DNA of 35,201 nucleotides from contig DAOUMU010000429.1 in NCBI GenBank assembly GCA_034409055.1, positions 1 through 35,201 of the forward strand, read 5' to 3'. Origin of the DNA: DAOUMU01 sp034409055 (GTDB taxonomy: Bacteria > Chloroflexota > Anaerolineae > 4572-78 > J111). Every line of letters begins with the position of its first letter. The first letter of the stretch is position 1. Below are positions 14,907-22,584 of this stretch, piece after piece. The notes beneath the pieces were generated by a model that had not been told where the DNA came from, did no database searches, and saw only the letters and a program-made list of their open reading frames with translations. A program made the translations under genes and the position numbers.

Positions 14907-15269
14907 CTATTCTTCTTTTGATTCTTCTCTCTGCTCCGGTTCGACCTGCTTCCAACTCAAGGAGACCTTAAATTGAGCATCGTTCATAGATTTGGCAATC
15001 ATTGCCCCGGCTTCGGCATCAACCTTAATGGCAAAGTTGATGGAGGCGGCACTGGGCAGGGCTTCCAAATTCTGTACGGTATCAATCACACCGTCGGCAC
15101 AGGCGCGGATGGTGTCCAGGGTCTGCTGATAAACGTTTTTCGATAACTCATCGGAAATATCGGTCGTATCGGACGGGCGGCTAAAACCGGCCCCGGTTTT
15201 CGACATCTCTTCAACCTCAATGCGGATCGTGGTGCCATCCTTGGTTTGAGTTTCAATATAATCGACCAT
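14907..15269 (-). CDS. Trypco1 (CU044_2847-type) domain protein
   Basis: The 120-residue soluble protein fits the CU044_2847 / trypsin-co-occurring domain 1 family over nearly its whole length. It shows an N-terminal strand (TTIRIEVEEM), a central helix (AADGVIDTVQNL-like) and the hallmark strand pattern INFAIKVDAEAGAMIAKS...FKVSLSWK. Family members are usually found beside trypsin-like proteases and ATPases in predicted conflict or signalling systems. No protease is visible here; the gene instead precedes an HpcH/HpaI aldolase by nine bases. The start has GGAGG eleven bases upstream, and a promoter lies just beyond. Its molecular function is unknown; the family assignment is by pattern recognition. 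Confidence 0.75.
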   Translation of the reverse strand: MVDYIETQTKDGTTIRIEVEEMSKTGAGFSRPSDTTDISDELSKNVYQQTLDTIRACADGVIDTVQNLEALPSAASINFAIKVDAEAGAMIAKSMNDAQFKVSLSWKQVEPEQREESKEE

Positions 15270-15305
15270 GACAAAATTCCTCCTAAATCCTTAAACTACG
15301 GCTGA

Positions 15306-15334
15306 ATTCTACCACTCGTCCCCAACACCTGCAA
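15306..15334 (-). promoter_or_regulatory. Promoter of Trypco1-aldolase operon
   Basis: On the minus strand TTGCAG (15329-15334) is followed after 17 bp by TAGAAT (15306-15311), placing the transcription start about 30 nt upstream of the Trypco1 start codon. It lies downstream of the terminator at 15358-15386, which supports a separate transcription unit. Confidence 0.5.
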
Positions 15335-15344
15335 GCCGGTTACG

Positions 15345-15386
15345 ATAAAAATAAGAAACCTGACAGATTTTAAAAACCTGTCAGGT
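15345..15386 (-). terminator. Rho-independent terminator after 15467 gene
   Basis: ACCTGACAG (15358-15366) pairs perfectly with CTGTCAGGT (15378-15386). On the minus strand it is followed by TTTCTTATTTTTATC. It ends the unit containing the 15467-15919 gene. Confidence 0.85.
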
Positions 15387-15466
15387 CTGCCTAAAATGCC
15401 AGCCACATCCAGCTACGACGATAGACCGTCGTAAAAATAGGTCAAGCAAGCAATTTCGAATAACCC

Positions 15467-15919
15467 TTACGATACCAACGCGGCTAAGGCTTCGTATAAT
15501 GTTTTAAACGTTTTCAGTTCTTGTACTTCTTTGCGCCCCTCTTCAGTGCTCAAGTCGGGTGTGCCATAAGTGACCTTCCAACCGGTATCAGTCCGCATTA
15601 AGGAGAGCTGCCCCCCATGTGCCTGCTCGGCAACGCTTTCTGCCTGACGCAGCAAATGCCCCAGTTTGGGTGCTTTTTCATCGGTCGCCAGCAAGTCGGT
15701 CACTGACCAGACGTCGGGCTCTCGTTCCAGCAACCACACATCACGGGCAATATCAAAGCGCATCCCGATGAGCTTGCCATTCGGCGAGACGAGCCAGGAG
15801 CCACGTTCTTCCGGCTCATGGAGTTGCCAGAGCCCGGTGGTGTCATTAAAGGTGGCTTCCACCAATGCATTGCCATCAAGTAAATAAAGCTGTCCCTCTT
15901 TAAGTTCAAGATCTGACAT
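15467..15919 (-). CDS. Uncharacterised soluble protein
   Basis: I do not recognise this 150-residue protein. The first half (about residues 5-70) is a run of short strands with many Trp and acidic residues (LYLLDGNALVEATFNDTTGLWQLH, GSWLVSPNGKLIGMRFD, VWLLEREPDVWSV). The second half has a helix, a strand pair (LSLMRTDTGWKVTYGTP) and a terminal helix. There is no signal peptide or membrane segment. The start at 15919 has GGAGG eleven bases upstream; a TTG at 15937 overlaps that site. It follows the large membrane protein gene and is separated from it by an inserted 112-bp element, and is followed by a strong terminator. The two may form one transcription unit. Confidence 0.75.
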   Translation of the reverse strand: MSDLELKEGQLYLLDGNALVEATFNDTTGLWQLHEPEERGSWLVSPNGKLIGMRFDIARDVWLLEREPDVWSVTDLLATDEKAPKLGHLLRQAESVAEQAHGGQLSLMRTDTGWKVTYGTPDLSTEEGRKEVQELKTFKTLYEALAALVS

Positions 15920-15951
15920 TGTTGATATTACCTCCAAATCAATATATTAAC

Positions 15952-16063
15952 GTATCCTCTCCAAGAGTAGGGGCGAAGCAAGTCGGAGCGTAGCTTGTGT
16001 GCTTCGATATCCCCAATCCGACTTGCCTCGCCCCTACGCTACCCACAAATTTGAAGAGGATAC
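15952..16063. mobile_element. 112-bp MITE-like element with 8-bp target duplication
   Basis: GTATCCTCT (15952-15960) pairs perfectly with AGAGGATAC (16055-16063). ATATTAAC flanks both ends exactly (15944-15951 and 16064-16071). Inside, a second long inverted repeat (15967-15987 with 16017-16037) matches at 20 of 21 bases. The right flank includes the stop codon of the 16067 gene, so the insertion left that reading frame intact. The right internal arm recurs at the window start (11-30). Confidence 0.8.
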
Positions 16064-16066
16064 ATA

Positions 16067-18010
16067 TTAACTTTCTCCTGGAGGGGATAATCTTTTTCGA
16101 TGCTCAGCCGGGACTAAACTCACCGGACTGTCATCTTCTCCTACCTCCTTATCTCTGGAGGAGAGACGCTGCACGATTTTATCAATCATTTCAAAAACGA
16201 CACGCTGGCGGAAGCCGGCGATCCACCCTAAGACAATTTGGAGGGCAATAACCATCGGCGCCTTCAAAACCTCTTCAGTGCTTGTTGCTCCCTGGGAGGC
16301 CGCAAAATTAAACACGAGGAATCCGGAGGCAACAATGAAGTAGACAATAGCACCCAGAATAAAACCCATCACCGGTTTGACCAGGTAATACATCACATAC
16401 TGCCGGTCAAAATCTTGCTTCATAGCGACGTGCCAGTAGAGGCTATATAAAATACCAATAATACCTCCAATCCCCCCGGCTAAGGCCGAAAGCCAGGCCG
16501 CCCGTACTGCCTGAATACCCACATTCATCTCATTAAGGGATACCTGAATAAAATTAGTGAGCAAAAAACCGGCAATAAATATGGCTAACCAAACCAACGC
16601 ATAAAAGAAAACAAACATGCCCCAGGTATAAGACCAGCGATTCAAATTTCGTTTGCGGGCCAGCATCGTTTTGACCACGGCCACCCGATAAAGGGCCTCA
16701 TCATACTGGCGGACATCCTCGAGTACAATATCTTGAGCATCGCTCAAGGTTTTCAGAGCAAATTCTGCGTCCTTTGTATTAACGCTTAACTCGGCAGCGA
16801 CCTCATTATACAAACGTTCGATTTCTTTATCCAGATTCTCGCGTCGTTCCCGGCCAATGTAACGGGCCACCTCTGCCGCAATCGCCTCATCCCTTTCTAC
16901 CTTCTCTCGTTCTTTGACCCCAATGACGTAACTGGAATCCACCTGCTTGGCCACATCTTCCGGTAAAATATCTTCATCGGCTACTTCAATCCTTTCGGTA
17001 ATGATCCCCCCAAGTGACTCGACTGCGGCGCGAGGCATAGAGAAGCTGGTGGTCGGGGTACCGGCTGGAGACACGTCAGTAGCAGCAGGCGGTGGGGTAT
17101 ATGCAGGCGTGGTAGAGGGTTGAAAAGTAGTATCCACAGAAGGGGGTGCAGGCACGGCTGTAACCGGTGGGGGAGCCGGTGGTAAATTGGCCGGGGGGAT
17201 GGTGGTTGAAGATGGGGCCGTACCAACCCCAGCCTCTCCAGACAGGTCCCGATCTTCTGTCAAGCCGGAAAGATCCTCCTTCATTTCGCCAGCCGACACC
17301 TCTGTAACAGGTCTCTCCGTAACCGGTGGTGGTTCAGGAGCCACCTCGGTCGGGGGAGGCGTGGTTACGGTCGGCGTAACATCAGCTTCAGATACCAGTC
17401 CAGACAGATCATCCTCTGCCAGTAAGCCGGATAAATCTTCCTCTTCTAGCAAACCAGATAGATCATCATCTACATCGACGGCCGGTAAAGTTTCAACATC
17501 GGCTGGCGTTGGCGAAGGCGCAGCAAAAGGTGATAACGAAGGGTCAAAAGCATCTTTTTCGCCTGTATCAGCGGCAAGTTCTGTGGGCGGCATGGCAAAC
17601 TCCAAATCTTCGGGAGGGGCTTCCATCGCTACAGGTAACCCCAATTCATCAACTTCTTCAGAGGAGACAATGATGCCTGCCTCGTCATCATCTGCCTCGT
17701 TAACGGGCAATGTTTCAGAGACTTCAATAGCAATTGCCGGTGCAGCAGGCGGCGCGACGGTAGCTTGCTCTTCTAAATCACTCAATTCATCAGCGCTTCT
17801 TTCCGGCGTAGCGGTTGTAGCTGGCTTAGATTTGGGTTGGCTGGCATCGTTTATTTTGTCAGCACCGGATGGGGTACTTGAGGTCGAGGTTGAGGTGCTT
17901 TTTTCTAGTGGTCCACCGAATAACACGTCCATTCCTCTGCCCTTTTTTGGGGTAAGCCCCAAAGTTTCAGGCCCCTTGTCTTTTAGACTGGCCCGTTTTC
18001 TTCTGGCCAT
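16067..18010 (-). CDS. Multi-pass membrane protein with ParB-like N-terminal peptide
   Basis: The 647-residue protein has no overall family I recognise. Residues 1-20 are basic, and residues 21-33 read PKKGRGMDVLFGG, close to the 'GLGRGLDALLG' N-terminal peptide that ParB/Spo0J proteins use to stimulate ParA ATPases. Residues about 35-360 are acidic, Pro/Thr-rich and presumably disordered, with five DLSG repeats (DDLSGLLEEEDLSGLL, AEDDLSGLV, EDLSGL, DLSGEAG). A charged helical region (about 360-460) leads to four membrane helices (about 463-600), then a cytoplasmic tail. The start at 18010 has GGAGGTG upstream. Two repeated extended -10 promoters lie at 18098-18184. It may tether a cytoplasmic partner to the membrane; this is inference. 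Confidence 0.8.
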   Translation of the reverse strand: MARRKRASLKDKGPETLGLTPKKGRGMDVLFGGPLEKSTSTSTSSTPSGADKINDASQPKSKPATTATPERSADELSDLEEQATVAPPAAPAIAIEVSETLPVNEADDDEAGIIVSSEEVDELGLPVAMEAPPEDLEFAMPPTELAADTGEKDAFDPSLSPFAAPSPTPADVETLPAVDVDDDLSGLLEEEDLSGLLAEDDLSGLVSEADVTPTVTTPPPTEVAPEPPPVTERPVTEVSAGEMKEDLSGLTEDRDLSGEAGVGTAPSSTTIPPANLPPAPPPVTAVPAPPSVDTTFQPSTTPAYTPPPAATDVSPAGTPTTSFSMPRAAVESLGGIITERIEVADEDILPEDVAKQVDSSYVIGVKEREKVERDEAIAAEVARYIGRERRENLDKEIERLYNEVAAELSVNTKDAEFALKTLSDAQDIVLEDVRQYDEALYRVAVVKTMLARKRNLNRWSYTWGMFVFFYALVWLAIFIAGFLLTNFIQVSLNEMNVGIQAVRAAWLSALAGGIGGIIGILYSLYWHVAMKQDFDRQYVMYYLVKPVMGFILGAIVYFIVASGFLVFNFAASQGATSTEEVLKAPMVIALQIVLGWIAGFRQRVVFEMIDKIVQRLSSRDKEVGEDDSPVSLVPAEHRKRLSPPGES

Positions 18011-18097
18011 TAACAATCACCTCCGCAAATTTCATACACTTCGCCCCTCTGTAGGCTGGATCATGTCATTGGAGCTCTATCGCTTAAAATTTTGGTT

Positions 18098-18184
18098 ATT
18101 ATACCACAAATGAGTTCTATCGTCACCTATTTTATTTATGTTAAACCCCTCTTCCATTATACCACAAATGATTTTTATCGCCAC
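18098..18184 (-). promoter_or_regulatory. Duplicated extended -10 promoter or operator
   Basis: Two 29-bp copies (18098-18126 and 18156-18184) match at 26 of 29 positions. On the minus strand each contains TCATTTGTGGTATAAT, an extended -10 box, and ends 17 bp upstream with GTGRCG. The shared CGATArA part recurs a third time near 18078. The nearest gene downstream is the membrane protein at 16067-18010. Duplicate promoters or an overlapping repressor site are equally possible. Confidence 0.55.
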
Positions 18185-18213
18185 TTGTCAAATTTATTTT
18201 TCAGATAAGAAAC

Positions 18214-18235
18214 GTAGGACAAGTTAACAACTCAC
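18214..18235. repeat. Single REP-like half copy
   Basis: GTAGGACAAGTTAACAACT matches the left arm of the dispersed palindrome family at 6813, 13069 and 26382 with a small change in the centre. No inverted partner is nearby. Confidence 0.6.
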
Positions 18236-18242
18236 TACAAAA

Positions 18243-18273
18243 CAATAAAAAAATCACCTCAATCTTGAGGTGA
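18243..18273 (-). terminator. Terminator of the phosphorelay operon
   Basis: TCACCTCAA (18254-18262) pairs perfectly with TTGAGGTGA (18265-18273) with a two-base loop. It is followed on the minus strand by TTTTTTTATTG. It lies about 310 bp after the stop codon of the receiver gene, and no other minus-strand gene intervenes. Confidence 0.85.
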
Positions 18274-18583
18274 CTTTGAGCCTTAAGACCAGGCTATGTT
18301 GCTGTACGCGGCCTGAGAACTAACAAATTTAGCAGAAAGAGGGGCCCTCCGACCCTCTTCTAGCCTCACGATTTATTTTCACAGCAGACTCAACAACTTT
18401 GCCCAACACTTCACCCTTAGCCTATTCGCCCATTTTTATGCCAGACATCACCGACATAGTTACCAGCATTAAAAACACGGATAAAAACACCTTCGTTGCC
18501 TGCCCTGTGGGTTCGTCGTTGACCATTGGCCGTTATTTTCGTACAGGAGAAAATTTAGGTAAAGTTCAGCCTTATCAGGCCAA
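18274..18583. other. Gap with no supported gene
   Basis: These 310 bp lie between the receiver gene and its terminator. A plus-strand frame at 18399-18587 has no ribosome binding site and no recognisable protein character. I see no RNA gene. The stretch would be a long 3' untranslated region of the phosphorelay operon. Confidence 0.45.
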
Positions 18584-18961
18584 TTAAGAGTTAGATCTTT
18601 GACGTGAGACGTAACGTTGTATTTCCCGGCGCAGATCGGATACCCCAACAGGTTTCTGCATATATCCGTCGCAACCAGCATCCAGGCAGCGTTCCCGATC
18701 CCCCTTCATGGCATTAGCCGTCAGGGCAATAATCGGAATATCGGACAGGTCAGGATTTTCTTTGAATTTAACGGTTGTCTCCAGACCGTCCATGCCCGGA
18801 ATGTTAATGTCCATCAGAATCAAATCGGGTCTCTTTTCAGCCGCAAGCATCAAGCTATCAAGGCCCGTCTCGGCTTCCATCATTTCGTGTCCCATCGATT
18901 CAATCACACGCCGGACAAATAATTTATTTTCAAAGTTATCTTCGACATATAAAATTCGCAT
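18584..18961 (-). CDS. Stand-alone response regulator receiver (DivK/CheY-like)
   Basis: The 125-residue protein is a single receiver domain with no output. The acidic pocket is VEDN, the phosphoacceptor is Asp51 in LILMDINIPGMDG, the switch residue is Thr81 and the conserved lysine is Lys103 in QKPVG. Such proteins pass phosphate between kinases and phosphotransfer proteins or act by binding partners. The start at 18961 has GGAGG at eleven bases. It is last in a tight three-gene operon (33 bp after the hybrid kinase), and a terminator lies at 18243-18273. Confidence 0.93.
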   Translation of the reverse strand: MRILYVEDNFENKLFVRRVIESMGHEMMEAETGLDSLMLAAEKRPDLILMDINIPGMDGLETTVKFKENPDLSDIPIIALTANAMKGDRERCLDAGCDGYMQKPVGVSDLRREIQRYVSRQRSNS

Positions 18962-18994
18962 CTTTTTTATCTTCCTCCCATAAGGTAGTACTGT

Positions 18995-20194
18995 TTACTT
19001 GTTGTCATCATCTTTAGCAATAGGTATGGCAAATGAAACAGTTGTGCCAACGTCTTTCTCGCTTTCTAACCAAATTTCACCTTCATGGGCTTCTATTAAA
19101 TATTTACTAATCGCCAAGCCGACCCCGATACCAATACCAGTGCCATGAATATCCTTGCTTTGCCAAAATTCACCAAATACATGGGGAATCTCTTCCGGTA
19201 GCAAGCCTATCCCTGTATCTTTAACACTTACGACCAATCTATCGTTATCTACCCTGGCTGTCAAACTGATGCTACCTTCCTCTGTGAATTTTACAGCATT
19301 GTTTAGCAAACCGAAGATGACCTGCCGTAAGCGGCTTTTATCGCCATGGATCAGCGGTAAATCTTTAGCAATGTCTGCTTTAAAGGCAATGGAGCTATTT
19401 TCAACATAAGCTTTACCACTTTTGGCCACTTCGGCCAGCAACTCGTCCGACCGAAAGAGTTCAGGCGATAGGGTGATACCGCTGGCCTTTAATTTACTTA
19501 AATCTAAAAGATTGTCCAATAGGCGCAGAGCATCCGTTAGATTCTTGCTAATAATATCGATGGCCCGCTGTTGGGGCGGTGTTAAGGAACCCATAGTGCC
19601 ATCGCGCAAAAGATCAATGTACCCTTTAATCGGGGTAAAGGGTGTCCGCAATTCGTGGGAGACCACATTAAAGAAATGGGCCCGTTGGCGATCTATTTCC
19701 TGTAGGCGCTGGTTGGCCTCAGCCAACTCTTTAACCCGGTTTTCCAATTTACGAACCAGGTCGACCGTGTGAACTTTAAGAAAATCACGTTCCTCGGTTT
19801 CTGATAATTTTTCCTGATGCCCTTTAAGAAAACGTTCAATCTGCGACGGCAAATTTTTTATATTAATCGGCTTGGTGATATAACCATCACAACCAGAAGC
19901 TAAAGCCAGTTGGCGGCCATCCGCCTGCGAGTGAGCGGTGATGGCCACAATGGGTTTATCCTGGATATCGGCAATATCCCGCAGACGGAAGGTAATGGCC
20001 AACCCATCAATATCCGGTAAGTTAATGTCTGTTAAAATCAAATCCGGTTTTTCTTGTCTGGCCATTTCCAGTCCGTCCAACCCATTAGCCGCGTGCACAA
20101 ATCGATACCCTTTGGTAACCAACAGGCGTTCCATTAAACGGGCACTGGCTTCATCATCTTCTATATATAGAACGGTGGCTTTCGATTCCGGCAT
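18995..20194 (-). CDS. Receiver-histidine kinase hybrid
   Basis: The 399-residue cytoplasmic protein starts with a receiver domain (about 1-125; phosphoacceptor Asp56 in LILTDINLPDIDG, Lys108 region YITKP). A helical linker follows, then a HisKA domain with His180 in FFNVVSHELRTP, and a HATPase domain with the N-box LLNNAVKF (about 296-303), the G1 box DTGIG (326-330) and a G2 box GTGIGIGVGLAI. All key residues are present. With the receiver at the N-terminus and no sensor domain, its kinase activity is probably controlled by phosphorylation of its own receiver, as in relay intermediates. It starts 21 bp after the PLP-enzyme-receiver gene, so the products are probably made together. Confidence 0.94.
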   Translation of the reverse strand: MPESKATVLYIEDDEASARLMERLLVTKGYRFVHAANGLDGLEMARQEKPDLILTDINLPDIDGLAITFRLRDIADIQDKPIVAITAHSQADGRQLALASGCDGYITKPINIKNLPSQIERFLKGHQEKLSETEERDFLKVHTVDLVRKLENRVKELAEANQRLQEIDRQRAHFFNVVSHELRTPFTPIKGYIDLLRDGTMGSLTPPQQRAIDIISKNLTDALRLLDNLLDLSKLKASGITLSPELFRSDELLAEVAKSGKAYVENSSIAFKADIAKDLPLIHGDKSRLRQVIFGLLNNAVKFTEEGSISLTARVDNDRLVVSVKDTGIGLLPEEIPHVFGEFWQSKDIHGTGIGIGVGLAISKYLIEAHEGEIWLESEKDVGTTVSFAIPIAKDDDNK

Positions 20195-20215
20195 ATTATC
20201 TCCAAAGCCAGACAG

Positions 20216-22396
20216 TTACTCTAACTGGGCCTCAACATGGGCGATTAATTGGTCGCGGTCCAATTTACCTTTTTGCCACATAGAACTAACCCCGTTTGAG
20301 ATCAACAACTCCTTTTCAGGATCGGATAGATCTTTGGAGGTGATGACAATGACCGGAATGGCATCCAATTTTTCATCCTGCTTTAGCTCTTCTAATATTT
20401 GAAACCCGCTTTTGTCCGGTATGACCAAATCTAAGATGATCAAATGGGGTTCTTCTTCGGCCACAACCTTAATCGCCTCTTGCCCGGTTTGCACTTGTTT
20501 AATCTCCAAGGGACGATTCATTTGCAAGATGCGGCTAATTAAGCGGGCATCCATCGGGTTATCTTCTATTAAAACAACCTTTTTCGTGTCTGACCCGTCA
20601 GTTCCTGATTTGGCTGAGGCTGGCCCGGATTGGGTCACGACTTCTTTCGTTTCTTCCCGTTCACGTGGGGCAGGTGCTTCCTTACCATCACCCTCCGAAT
20701 CGGAAAGGGTATGGACCACGTGCTCCACCAAATCCTGGGTCGAAAATGAGCCTTTGAGCCAAATAGAGGAGGTTCGACCGGCCAGGCGCTGCTTATCTTC
20801 TGGGGTTAAATCTTTGGCCGAGACAACAATGACCGGAATTTGGGCGGTGAGCGGATCTTTTTTCAATTCCTCCAACAGAGCAAAACCGTCCATTTCCGGC
20901 ATGGTTAAATCGCTCACCACCAAATCGGGCAGCCGTTCCCTGATGATTTCTAACCCCTCCAGCGCACTGTTGGCCTCAAACACCCGGTAGGGCTTTTTAG
21001 CCTGAAGCAGGCGACGAATGAGGCGACTGTCCATAGGGTTGTCGTCAATGACCACAATGGTGGTCACCTGCTCATCCAACCGTTCCAGGGCTGACCCCAG
21101 GCCATCAAGGGGCTTCCCTGGAATTTTGTCGGTGGCCTGGGAGAGACGTACATCCAGTACATTTTCCTCATCCATAATGTGCTTTTCGACCGGGAAGGTA
21201 TGACCGGAGCAATTGACCACCACCGTCTCATAAGGCTTGATGATGCCCTGCTGAATCAGTTTATCCAACCCGGCAAAAGCTACCGCCGTAGCTGGCTCGA
21301 CCGAGTAGCCCTCTGTTCGGGCCAGCAGGCGCATGGCGTCAAAGGCTTCTTCGTCGGTCACAGCCAGCATATACCCCCCATACTTTTGACTGGCTTGATA
21401 CAACAGATCATAACAAAGACCGGGATCACCAGTCGAGAGCACCGTAATGCGCGTTTCGGGTACAACCGGGTCTGCTTTGGGTTTGCCAGCGGCAAAGGCC
21501 TGTACCATTGGCGAGCAGCCGGCCACCTGAACCACGCCAATTTTTGGCACCCGATCGATCAAGCCCATTTTGTAAAGCTCTTCAAACCCTTTTTGTACGC
21601 CCAGGGGGCCAATACCGCCACTGACCGCCTGAATGTACCAGTCGGGGGCTTTCCAGGCTTTACCTTCCCCCAACTTTCCCCGTTGCAAAGGATGGCTGTT
21701 AAGATTGGCCAACTCTTCGGCAATTTCAAAAGCCACCGTCTTCATACTTTCTTTGCCCGGAATGGCCTTGGCCCCTTTATCAAAATGTATTTTGCGTCGA
21801 GCGGCAAAATCGGCGGCAACTTTTTTGGCCTGATCATACGTCCCGGCTACCTTGATCACTTCAGCCCCATACAGGGCCGCCTCACGCATCTTGGCGGTCG
21901 GCACCAGGCTGGTCAAGAAAATCCACAGCTTGATATCAGCCCGAGCACAGTAAGTGGCATAGGCAGCGGCCGCATTGCCGGTCGAAGCCAGCACACATTC
22001 CCTGATCCCGGCTTCACACATAGAGGTAGCTGCTACAGCCGCCTGTCTATCTTTAAAGGAACTGGTCGGCGACTGGCGCTCATCTTTAATAAAAATCGAG
22101 GGATGGGCCAGGCGTTCTTGAATTTTGGTGGCTCTAATCAATGGCGACCGGCCCTCGCCCATGGTGATAATTCTTTCAGGACGAACGACCGGTAAAAGTT
22201 CCACATAGCGCCACAACGAATTTACACGACCCGGCAAACCATCTTTCCAGATGGTGGTCACCGACTCGTAATCATATTGAGCATCAAGCCAAACACCATT
22301 GCAGTGTGGACAGCGATCCAGCCCTGGATAAAATTCCAGGTCCTGGTGACATTCCAAACATTTTACTTTCGTCAGATAAGATTTAAACGCTTCCAT
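20216..22396 (-). CDS. Threonine-synthase-like PLP enzyme fused to two receiver domains
   Basis: The 726-residue protein is an unusual fusion. Residues 1-40 form a zinc ribbon (C13xxC16, C29xxC32). Residues about 50-410 are a fold-type II PLP enzyme of the threonine synthase group: PLP lysine Lys115 in TSSFKDRQ, substrate loop STGNAAA (138-144), phosphate loop SGGIGPLG (259-266) and NCSGHTFP (395-402). Two complete receiver domains follow, at about 445-565 (Asp496 in VVSDLTMP, Lys528) and about 605-726 (Asp656 in IILDLVIP, Lys688), joined by a charged linker. Threonine synthase converts O-phosphohomoserine to threonine; that activity is inferred and other PLP lyases are possible. The enzyme and receiver parts are both intact. 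It heads an operon with the hybrid kinase and the single receiver. Confidence 0.93.
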   Translation of the reverse strand: MEAFKSYLTKVKCLECHQDLEFYPGLDRCPHCNGVWLDAQYDYESVTTIWKDGLPGRVNSLWRYVELLPVVRPERIITMGEGRSPLIRATKIQERLAHPSIFIKDERQSPTSSFKDRQAAVAATSMCEAGIRECVLASTGNAAAAYATYCARADIKLWIFLTSLVPTAKMREAALYGAEVIKVAGTYDQAKKVAADFAARRKIHFDKGAKAIPGKESMKTVAFEIAEELANLNSHPLQRGKLGEGKAWKAPDWYIQAVSGGIGPLGVQKGFEELYKMGLIDRVPKIGVVQVAGCSPMVQAFAAGKPKADPVVPETRITVLSTGDPGLCYDLLYQASQKYGGYMLAVTDEEAFDAMRLLARTEGYSVEPATAVAFAGLDKLIQQGIIKPYETVVVNCSGHTFPVEKHIMDEENVLDVRLSQATDKIPGKPLDGLGSALERLDEQVTTIVVIDDNPMDSRLIRRLLQAKKPYRVFEANSALEGLEIIRERLPDLVVSDLTMPEMDGFALLEELKKDPLTAQIPVIVVSAKDLTPEDKQRLAGRTSSIWLKGSFSTQDLVEHVVHTLSDSEGDGKEAPAPREREETKEVVTQSGPASAKSGTDGSDTKKVVLIEDNPMDARLISRILQMNRPLEIKQVQTGQEAIKVVAEEEPHLIILDLVIPDKSGFQILEELKQDEKLDAIPVIVITSKDLSDPEKELLISNGVSSMWQKGKLDRDQLIAHVEAQLE

Positions 22397-22454
22397 TCAA
22401 TTACCCCCACCTTTGATAGTATAGAAAGGAGAGCCCTCACCAAGCCCTCTGTAT

Positions 22455-22566
22455 GTACCTTTCTCATTATAAATAATTTGCGCATAAAATTACAGGAGCA
22501 AAAGTACCGAAAAGAGTACCAACCTGCATGACCAAAAAGTACCGAATCAACTTGCCCGAAAGTACC
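22455..22566 (-). promoter_or_regulatory. Promoter with GGTACT direct repeats upstream of PLP-enzyme operon
   Basis: On the minus strand GGTACT recurs four times, with the first G at 22566, 22543, 22520 and 22508, that is at intervals of 23, 23 and 12 bp. A fifth GGTACA begins at 22459. The four copies lie upstream of TATAAT (22466-22471), which has no good -35 box. The spacing keeps the copies roughly on one DNA face. This suggests an activator or repressor binding array of unknown identity controlling the operon. Confidence 0.6.
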
Positions 22567-22584
22567 TTAAAAAATGACAACACT

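Noticed and set aside
16067..18010. ParB chromosome partitioning protein
   Set aside because: Only the short N-terminal peptide resembles ParB; there is no ParB nuclease-like or helix-turn-helix domain, and membrane helices are present.
17187..18113. 308-codon plus-strand frame rich in Ser/Val/Gly
   Set aside because: It mirrors the Pro/Thr/acidic low-complexity part of the membrane protein gene; composition explains the absence of stops.
18399..18587. 62-codon plus-strand frame in the gap after the receiver gene
   Set aside because: No start signal and no recognisable features; it runs into the 3' end of the receiver gene.
21179..22195. 338-codon plus-strand frame opposite the PLP-enzyme gene
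   Set aside because: It lies wholly antisense to a gene with clear catalytic motifs, has no ribosome binding site and no protein-like domain pattern.
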